This document shows positions 56,197 to 64,000 of a DNA stretch of 64,000 bases, in pieces (position 1 is the first letter of the stretch; each line of letters starts with the position of its first letter). Made by a program: the position numbers and the translations under genes. The notes beneath the pieces were generated by a model. It was not told the DNA's origin and did not search any database. It worked only from the letters and a program-made list of their open reading frames with translations. The stretch is from Litomosoides sigmodontis (taxonomy: Eukaryota > Nematoda > Chromadorea > Rhabditida > Onchocercidae), in contig OY718806.1 of the NCBI GenBank assembly GCA_963070105.1, positions 9,381,365-9,445,364 of the forward strand, given 5' to 3'.

Positions 56197-57706
56197 TTCA
56201 AATTGAAACTTCCTGAAGTTACTCACTTGGAGAATGATGCAGGCACTTTCAATTCATGCGATGAAAGAACGTAACAATTCATATATGAAGAAAGACAATA
56301 ACCTATTTCATATCTTTGTGTACCTACTCTACGACACATATAGAAAAACGTGACAATTCATGTATAAAGAAACATAAGCAAGAAACTCCATCACACCAAC
56401 AGTTCACCTATGATACCAGCTTGAATCTCAAATCAGCTCTTTTTTTTTTTAAATTAAAATTGCACTTCTGTTTAGAATGCTGTACAGAAGCTCTTATGGA
56501 ACAGTGTTGCAAAAAATGTAACACTTCGTATGACTTCAGTAATTATCGCTCAACTTAGTTCTCATTCCTCTATCACCACTTCCTTCACCCTATTTCGAAT
56601 CACTCGCATCACTGTAAAACGAACACATTTACAACATTTCTCAATTTTTACTAATCATTTCTTTTCCCCATAAAGATTGAAATCACTGCCGCTGCTCTCT
56701 CAACCACTTTTACTGTCTGCACACCACTATCACTCATGTCCCACTTCACCTTTCCATCTCTTCAAAATACACTAAGTTTTTGATGCGAAAACTGATGCGC
56801 AAAAATGGTTGATAGCCTTATCTTACATGTGTAGTCCAGTCGTGACGAAAAAAATGATAGCTAACACGTGAAGCATTTAGAAGTTAGATTCATGTGAACG
56901 CGGAGGGTCAAGACGTCTAGGATGGAGTTTGAAAGTTGAAGTTTTCTTTTTTCGCGGTCCGGCCACCGTTTGTTTTTGCTTGGTGCGGTAGATTGTTGTT
57001 GGGAATTTTTCCAAGCTTTTCGTGTTGTAAATCCCTTGTAATATGAATGTGTGTTTTAGTTGCAGGTGGAGGATAAATTCCTAAGGTCGGATTCATTGAA
57101 CTTTTTTGATGAATAATAGTACTGCTCCTATTTTCGTCATATTCACCACCTGCTACACCACTATCAGGTTTCCATTCAATACTTTTAGCACTAGTAACAG
57201 GAGTTGTGGTCATAACAGTTGTTGTTGTTGTTGTTGTTGTTTTGTCCTTCTTCTTCTTGTAGTAGTAGTAGTATCAGTAACAGAAGTAGGAGCTGTCATT
57301 GTTGATGTTGTTGTGGTTGCTATCTGGTGTTGTAGTGTACGGACAAGGAAGGTTAAGATGTCCAAAATTGAGTTCAAATTTTGAAATTTCCTTTTTTTTG
57401 GCAGTCTGGTCAATATTTATTAGTCATTCAACGATTTAAATGTTACAAATTTTACAAGTGTAGCAGTTATAGTTTCCATCACGTCTGTCTAGTTCTTTTA
57501 GCATACGTTGTTTTGTAAAAAATAATATAGTTACGTATTTGCACAATTCAAATTGCTTTTCAGTTTACATCTTATGTTTTTTCTTCCTTTATAAAATGAT
57601 AATTTTAATTTGACAATTTAATTTTTAACTAATGCTTGAATGGTTTAATTTCGAACAGTTGTTTGTAGAGTTCATAATTTCAGATTTGATACGAAAGGAA
57701 GACTCT
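56197..57706. other. Intergenic region containing a decayed ZP-gene fragment
   Basis: This lies between the divergently transcribed coiled-coil gene (-) and the FMC1-like gene (+). The only structured content is the degenerate Thr-rich ZP-like fragment at 56917-57413. Confidence 0.6.
56917..57413 (-). pseudogene. Degenerate copy of the Thr-rich exon of the neighbouring ZP gene
   Basis: Read on the minus strand, this encodes EWKPDSGVAGGEYDENRSS followed by TIIHQKSS. It aligns with EWKPNSVAGDEYDENRRSA and IIYQKSS in the ZP gene exon at 62197-63170. Upstream of it is a Thr/ACA-type stretch. The Thr frame (TDTTTTT) and the EWKP frame differ by a shift across a CAA run, so the copy is not open throughout. 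No signal peptide, ZP-C segment or good splice framework is visible. It is most simply a partial duplicate that has decayed, although a short lineage-specific gene cannot be excluded. Confidence 0.62.
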
Positions 57707-58427
57707 ATGGCAAGGTGGAAGAATGGGGTGGAGGCAGCCTCATTGATCAGACATGTTATCGAAGATTCCCGTAAATCTGGAATTGTAAGCGATTGCTGCT
57801 CGTGGAATATTTCGTAATACCTGAGGGTGTTTTAAAATATTTTAGCATATTGGAATTTTTCCTCTATATTTTAAAATATCCCAATGCAGTTATTGTTATT
57901 TCAGAGTATCTCAAAGTGTTTTGCAAACTGATATATTTTAAAATATTTCGATCCTTCCGATATTTCAGGATTTTGCTTGGAAAATGTCAGAAGTTGAATC
58001 AATGCAAAAACAGAAAATAAATATCAAGCAAGGTAAGAGTGGTATGCTACATAATATACCAAGAGAGGAACATCTTTCTACGACATACCGCCACTACCTT
58101 GCCAGTACAATGCGTTTGAAGGCATTGCAGGAACAATATAAGGTAAACTTGAGCCTTATCAGGAGCGTTTTTTTAAGGAATAATTTCGACGACAATTTAC
58201 ATCATAGCGTTTTTGTTAGATGAGAATACAAAACGTTTGCTTAAGCCTCCTACTACCAATGTCTATATGAATTTATTGGGATTTCTCATTAAGAAAAAGT
58301 AGTTATTCTTTTAATTCTAAGTACTGAATGCGTAATTTAAAAAATTTTTTGATTCTAGGGTGGCGAACGTTCATTAGAAGAAAGTGCCAAACTTGTTGGC
58401 TTAAAATTACCTACTTCCAAATCATAA
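57707..58427 (+). CDS. FMC1-like mitochondrial ATP synthase assembly factor
   Basis: Three exons (57707-57784, 57969-58142, 58359-58427) give 106 residues, against 113 in human FMC1. The diagnostic C-terminus is GGERSLEESAKLVGLKLP, which matches the GERSVEESAGLVGLKLP end of FMC1. The preceding helix (TTYRHYLASTMRLKALQEQY) fits the family's helical core. FMC1 is a small LYR-type matrix protein that helps assemble complex V with ATPAF2 (family knowledge). The start is the first Met after a TTTCAG that may be a trans-splice site. The N-terminal third is divergent, so the first exon is less certain than the last two. Confidence 0.83.
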
Positions 58428-59752
58428 CGTTTTTCGTACATGAGATGCATTGTCTGTGATTGAACGTTTCTTTTATGCAATATATTGAAAGCTCCGGAAT
58501 TTTATTGTCTATAACATTAATTTTTTGAACGGTATGTTTGTAATTTCAAGTTTTATTGTTTATAACTTAAATGTTGTCCCTCAATTGAAGTTGCAGAAGG
58601 TTTTAAATTGATTCCCTTGTGCGGATTCAGTCTCAGATTTTAAGGAGCAATTTCATGAATTTTCGTTGCAGTAATCTATTTTTTCTTGTATTCCTGGTGT
58701 AAAAATGTCAATTAATATTGCAGGAGACACATACTTTCATAAAGCTTATCATTTTTATTTTGCATCACTTGGTACGATTATTACTAATTTATACAAAATG
58801 TGCTGCTGTAAAACAACGATCAAATAAACATAAATACCCGAAAGCCGGAAGATGATGGTGTTAGATGTAGTATTTCAAAATACTTATTCATCAGTTATAG
58901 CTGTACGCTCTTAACGCACTACTATTAAAATGTACTTAACAATATACTAGTAATTACAATACCAAGAGCTAAATTTTGCATAGTATTCCTTATTTCAACA
59001 TTTGAGGCGATCAAATACATGAAAATTTCGACTGCCCTTAAATTTGGGCAACTAAATGTTAGTCATGGATGAGTAAGAATTATTATGCGTTGAAATGCTC
59101 ATTTCACGAATTCACTATCATACTGTTACAATTTGATTCGTTTTTTTTTTAAAAAAAAAAGCAAAACGAAACAAGTAAATCATATTATTTATTTTCAAAT
59201 ACAGCTAATGTTTGAGTTACCTCTCATGAAGACGTAAGTTATGTGGGTTACTTGCATAAATTTTTGAAGATTTGTTTATCCGTAACAATTCTAAAAATTG
59301 CTCTTAATAGTGATTCTTAAAAGGAATGAAGAATGGAATGTGATGAAGATTTGCATGTTTAATAACAGTATTATCATTTAGGGTACATCACCTGTGCGTA
59401 CGTAGTATCTTAGTTCATCCTCGGAATTCACCACTACCAATTGTTTCTTAACAATGTGATCACCTCCAAGTTCAGTCAATTGTTGTTGCGTTTCTGAATT
59501 ACCATTGCTTGTCAGGACATACATACTACTAATTATCAGTGCAAAAACGTGGAAACATATCGATGATGTAATTGAGCGATAAATTTAGGATCATTTCATG
59601 AAACAAGAATTGAAGAAGCTAGCCTTATAGGTCGTATTTAACAATCTAGTACTAATAGACAACAAGATAAAAAGGAATAGTGTCGAATCTCAGATCATAA
59701 AATTACTGATGCATTCTTCTTTAATCTAAACACTTGATTTGTTACGGAAAAA
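58428..59752. other. Convergent region between the FMC1-like and ZP genes
   Basis: This holds the FMC1 3' side and the sequence downstream of the ZP stop, including the transmembrane-like frame at 59378-59584. A minus-strand AATAAA lies at 59188-59193. Confidence 0.55.
59188..59193 (-). terminator. Poly(A) signal AATAAA downstream of the ZP gene
   Basis: Minus-strand AATAAA about 185 bp past the end of the tail-like frame at 59378 and 560 bp past the ZP stop at 59753. This suggests the ZP transcript may extend through the tail region. Confidence 0.4.
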
Positions 59753-60946
59753 TTATTTTTGCACTAATTGTTGATAATATTTTTGTGTAGTACCTGACGT
59801 CGTTTGACTTTGTGTGCCAAATTGATTCATCAATCGTATTTGCCGTTGTAAGTCAGGATTTGCAGCTAAGGCTGCGCGTATTTCTTCGATCGTAATATGA
59901 CGTTTGGAGCGTAATCCAAACGTATTTGATAGTAAATTTGAGCTGCCACAACCTTCCACCTCCTCACACGTTTCCTATATCATTCCTTTTGCTTAAGTAA
60001 TTTGTCTTAATCCGTTGAATTTTTATCTGAATTCATAAGAATTGTTGAATTTTAATGAAAATTTATGCATTTACCATTGGACATGGTGCAAAGGGACAGA
60101 TTCGAACAAGACAGGAATATTGCACTTGTGAGGTTGTTTGATATCGAAATGATTCAGCAACTACTCGAATGCCATATTCAGTCCTTTCCGGTGGACAAAC
60201 TAAACCAACATGATCCGCCTGACAGCCATCCTTAATTATTGCTAACGGTTCACGCTCCCACTCGTAGAGTGAACCGATCGGTTCAACTTGACATCCCTTT
60301 ATGCTCATATATATTGCTAAAATATTGCAATAAAATTTTTTAATGAAAAATTAATCTAAAAAAATTTTATCTCACTGATTTATTCATCTTTAATTGCAAA
60401 CAACAAATGAAAAAAAAAAAAAAAAGAATTGCACAAAACGTACGTGGAATAGCATAATAGGGAATAAAACTGAGCGTAATTTTACTTCCTACAACAACCG
60501 CTTCAACTGGTTGTCCATTATGGAAAATATCAAAGATGACAGCATTCTTCGTTGCTCGCTCCGTCCCGTTCACGTTCGACCTTTCCTTACTTACGCTAAA
60601 ACTAATCATCTGGAAAGTGTTAAAAAGAAGAAACTCTTATCAGTTAGCTCCTCCTTATCAAAATGTCCGTTCCTTCTTGTACAAAATCATAAACTACCCC
60701 ATTTTGCATTTATCAATTACCTGTTTGAACTTTTCGTTGCATTCGTTGCAGCAGTTTCAGTTGAAGCATCATTAGCATCTTTTCCTGCAACAGTGGTGGA
60801 TAATGGCACCTGTAGCGTTGCGCTCCTGGAATAATCATCGATAATTTCGGTTTCTTCAGCTGTCATTGTTGCTGTTGGCGTTGTTGGCGTTGACGTTAAC
60901 GTTGTCGTTGCTGTTGCTGCAGTAGTAGTAGTAGTAGTAGCAGTAG

Positions 60947-60996
<50 letters not shown>

Positions 60997-62734
60997 GCTG
61001 TTGTTGTGGTTGTGGCTGTAATCATGTAAGCTGTAGCCGTATCGGTTGCATCTGTTGACGATGACGATGATGATGATGATAATGAAGATGGAGTTTTTGC
61101 ATTATCAGTATCTGATAATGTCACTGATGCTACAGATTCAATCTCAGTTGACGCTGTTGTTGATGCGATTATCTCCATCATATCACTTGCATTGGTTAAT
61201 GCCATCATCTTATTGTACCTAAAATACTCTAATTCAATTTAATTCAAATCGAAATATTTAAATAAAATTAATTATAATGTAAAAAGTAAAGCAAACATTC
61301 AGCCAGTGATTGAGAGCATGCATCAATTTTTTTTTTGTCCTTCAAATATTGGAAATTTTAATCAAAATTGCCATTTTAGTATAATCGTTAATTAAAAATT
61401 TTTTTTAAAAACAATTAATTAACAATTTTATGAAAGAATTAGATAAAGTGATAATTTAATGATGTGATATACTTACAGTGGTTGCTGATAGTTAATTTCA
61501 TTACTTGCATAAGTGATTGGAAATGATTTGGTGGTGGTGGTGGTGCTGGCTGTACTACTATTTTCAGTAAATGTCGTGCTTGTGATGGTACCGCTACTTC
61601 CGGGAACCAGTGGAGCGGTGGCATGTGAATTTGCAAGCACTGTGCTACTATTTGATCTCATCAATGAAATTTTCGTGCTTTCGTGCTTTTCTAAATTTTA
61701 ATTAATCAACAACAACAACAACAACAACAACAATAAACAGTTATTTCATGCTAGCAAAATAATAAATTCTTAAGTAAAAATTTGAACAAAAAAAAAAGAA
61801 CAAGTTACATAAAATAAATGAAATAAAGAATGAAAATCGAGTGAATGGAAATAAAGGTGGAGGCGAAGTTAAAATGAAAAATGAAGAGGAAAATTTAATT
61901 AATGAAAACATGAAATTGAGCTTCATACTGCTCAAGACGTATTTTTTTTTTTGATCCAATCAATTTAAAACATTTGTTTGCAAATTGGGAGGGAAAAAAA
62001 ACGAGAATATCACACTACTCACAATTTTTTTTTTTTTACTATCCAAGAAAACTTGTAATTGTTCACAAATTTTTTTTTTGTTAAAAATATTTAAAAAAGA
62101 AAAAAGTTGACAAAAGTTTAAAATAGATGTTACGTTAAGCACATTTTTCGAGTGTTTTTTTTTTCATTGTTGTTTTTCTAATTGATAAATATTTACGTTC
62201 TATTTCATTCAATGTAACATCTCCTGAAGCATTTAGCCTTCGAACTGTTGCTGTCGTTGTGATGTTATTCAATCTTTCCATTTCCGAAAATATTCCAGAA
62301 TTTTCCGAAGTTACATTTCGCACGAAAGTTACTGCCGGCTGTATTGCACTTGGTCCAGTAGTTAATATTTTTGAGAATTTTTCGAATCTTTTACTATCGA
62401 TAATCTCTTGTGATATAATTTCGTTTGTAGATGACGAAGGATATATTTCAAAGTTCGCATTCGTTGAACTCTTTTGATAAATAATAGCACTTCTCCTGTT
62501 TTCGTCGTATTCATCACCTGCTACACTATTAGGCTTCCATTCAGTAGCTTTAACAGGAGTGACATTAGTAGTAGCACTAGTAGTAGTAGTAGTAGTAGCA
62601 GGAATTATAGCCTGAATAGTTGTTGCTGTTGTAGTTGTTGTTGAAATAGCAGTAGCTGGAGTATCAGTGTCAGCAATAACGATTGTTGCTGGTGTTGTTA
62701 TTGGTGTCGTTGTTGTTGTTGCTGTTGTTGTTGC

Positions 62735-62777
<43 letters not shown>

Positions 62778-62890
62778 GGTGTTGTTGTTGTTGGTGTTGT
62801 TGTTGGTGTTGTTGTTGGTGTTGTTGTTGGTGTTGTTGTTGATGCTGTTATTGTTGTTGGTGTTGTTGTTGGTGTTGTTGTTGGTGTTGC

Positions 62891-62924
<34 letters not shown>

Positions 62925-64000
62925 GCTATTGCTATTGTTGTCGTTGTTGTTGGTAATGTTGACTTCATCAGTCTTATTGTTAAAGTATTATTAATTGTAT
63001 GCATCGTATCTTCAGTAATCTTCTTCCTTTGCTCACTAGCAACAGCATGCTGCTGTACTGATAAGCTTTGATTGATATGTGCCGAGAAGCGATGTTCGGT
63101 TGCATTAGCTAACATCGAAAATAATGTTTGTGGTGTTGCGACCATTTCAAAATTATCATCTGTTCCATCACTGAAAACATTTCAGCGTGCAACATGCAAA
63201 AGTTGCACAGTGCACAAAATGCAAATGCAACAAGCATGCAACAACAAAATCACGAACGATGAAGAAGAAGCACGAATGAACGAACTTCCACCTACTCATT
63301 TATATATTTTAGCTAAAACTTGTCTATCCATTATACCAAAAAAAAAAAAAAATTATGCATTTTTTGTTTTAAAAAGTATAATATTTGCCACGCTTTTGGA
63401 AGTGTATGATGATAATGAGCAAATTTTTTGGGAAATATTTTTGTATGTGACGGCAAGTTTTGAACGAATTGAAGCACCTTTTCATGCTTGAAATATGATC
63501 TGTATTTTGGCTTAAACGCTTAGCTTCATTCAACGGACAACGAGCCTGATAGGTGAGATCATCAGGTGTTATAAAATACAACGGCTCAACACCATCCGTT
63601 GATATCACTATTTCCAATACCATATCTCTTCCCTAAAATTACGATAGTATAAACTTTTCTGCTCGCTCACTCCTCCTAAATAAATTGAAAAAAAGTAATT
63701 CGACTACCTTGGTTATTAATATTAGGTGCTAAATTCCTATTATGCTATCATTCATTTATATTTCTACTTCAGCTTTACATCAAAATAGTAGCAGTGTCAT
63801 TTCCCTTTTCTCGAATTCCCTTCTATTTTCACTTCTTTGCAACTTTCAATTTTTAACAATTATTTGAAACAGAAATCATTAAGGGAAAAAAAGCAGTTTT
63901 AAATTACCTTATAACGTATGCTATCGCTGCAATTCTTAGAAATGGTTGGCGATGGAAAAAAATATTCAAATTTTGTATCATCCTTAGGTTCAATGCGACA
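59753..64000 (-). CDS. ZP-domain (cuticlin-type) protein with Thr-rich insert (5' end beyond right edge)
   Basis: Visible exons are in phase: 63908-64000 (continuing right), 63478-63632, 62197-63170, 61477-61690, 60721-61218, 60444-60595, 60075-60316 and 59753-59974, totalling 849 residues here. The first two exons hold the end of ZP-N (MVLEIVISTDGVEPLYFI, LTYQARCPLNEA). Three exons of about 560 residues then encode a Ser/Thr-rich, mucin-like region largely written in ACA-type repeats. The last three encode ZP-C (KNAVIFDIFHNGQPVEAVVV, DGCQADHVGLVCPPERTEYG, QVQYSCLVRICPFAPCP), with a furin-type site, GLRSKRH. ZP proteins polymerise into apical extracellular matrix such as cuticle (family knowledge). 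The terminal exon carries no transmembrane helix, which is unusual for cleaved ZP proteins; a helix-like frame lies just downstream. Confidence 0.92.
60914..61015 (-). repeat. Coding ACA-type repeat, ZP gene Thr-rich exon
   Basis: A TTG/TAG-type repeat on the plus strand is read on the minus strand as a run of Thr codons with occasional Ala, within the exon at 60721-61218. Confidence 0.9.
62570..62960 (-). repeat. Coding ACA/ACC-type repeat, main Thr-rich exon of the ZP gene
   Basis: About 390 bp of plus-strand GTT/GGT units are read on the minus strand as Thr runs broken by Pro, Ala and Ile, including a TTTPTTTP-like sub-repeat (12-bp unit). The frame stays open across the whole exon. Confidence 0.92.

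Noticed and set aside
62667..63071. Plus-strand poly-Val and poly-Leu frames
   Set aside because: Shadows of the Thr-rich ZP exon on the minus strand, which has splice sites, phase and homology.

Overview
The window looks like a chromosome or scaffold piece from a nematode, probably a clade III (filarial/spirurid-type) worm. Its exons are short and AT-rich, acceptors are of the TTTCAG type, introns run from tens of bases to 4 kb, and every recognisable protein is metazoan. The families (tandem haem peroxidase, ZP/cuticlin-type protein, C-type lectin with an LDL-receptor class A module, intersectin, COQ8) fit a worm. The species is not identifiable from the sequence alone. I built gene models by hand by joining exons in phase. 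For five of the eight genes (erlin, intersectin, peroxidase, FMC1-like and the visible part of the ZP gene) every exon closes in frame. The coiled-coil gene also closes in frame but has two splice borders that were chosen rather than forced.

Layout. 1-4730 (-): secreted C-type lectin with an LDLa module, cut by the left edge. 4731-8992: gene-free, with a 530-bp AAAC/AAAT array. 8993-11484 (-): erlin, an ER prohibitin-family protein. 11799-24824 (-): intersectin in a long form (2 EH, coiled coil, 5 SH3, then DH-PH-C2), ending 314 bp upstream of erlin. 24825-27334: divergent intergenic region with AAAT and AT repeats. 27335-31442 (+): COQ8/ADCK3 atypical kinase. 31443-40228: 8.8 kb without a recognisable gene, including 2.4 kb of pure A/T tandem repeat. 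40229-53225 (+): a 31-exon secreted protein with two animal haem peroxidase domains. 54092-56196 (-): unidentified coiled-coil protein. 56917-57413 (-): decayed copy of a Thr-rich ZP exon. 57707-58427 (+): FMC1-like mitochondrial assembly factor. 59753-64000 (-): ZP-domain protein with a large Thr-rich insert, cut by the right edge.

The genes do not form one pathway. The peroxidase and the ZP protein are both plausibly cuticle or extracellular-matrix proteins. Intersectin and erlin could share a transcript but have unrelated jobs (endocytic scaffold/RhoGEF and ER membrane domain). COQ8 and FMC1 are mitochondrial.

Most notable: (1) the first peroxidase domain has lost every haem-pocket residue I can align, while the second keeps them; (2) the intersectin carries the DH-PH-C2 tail, with an in-frame stop just past the SH3-E splice donor that would give a short form; (3) microsatellites are used as coding sequence in the lectin (Ala/Thr tract inside the fold) and in the ZP protein (Thr-rich insert between ZP-N and ZP-C); (4) a decayed copy of that ZP exon lies 5 kb away.
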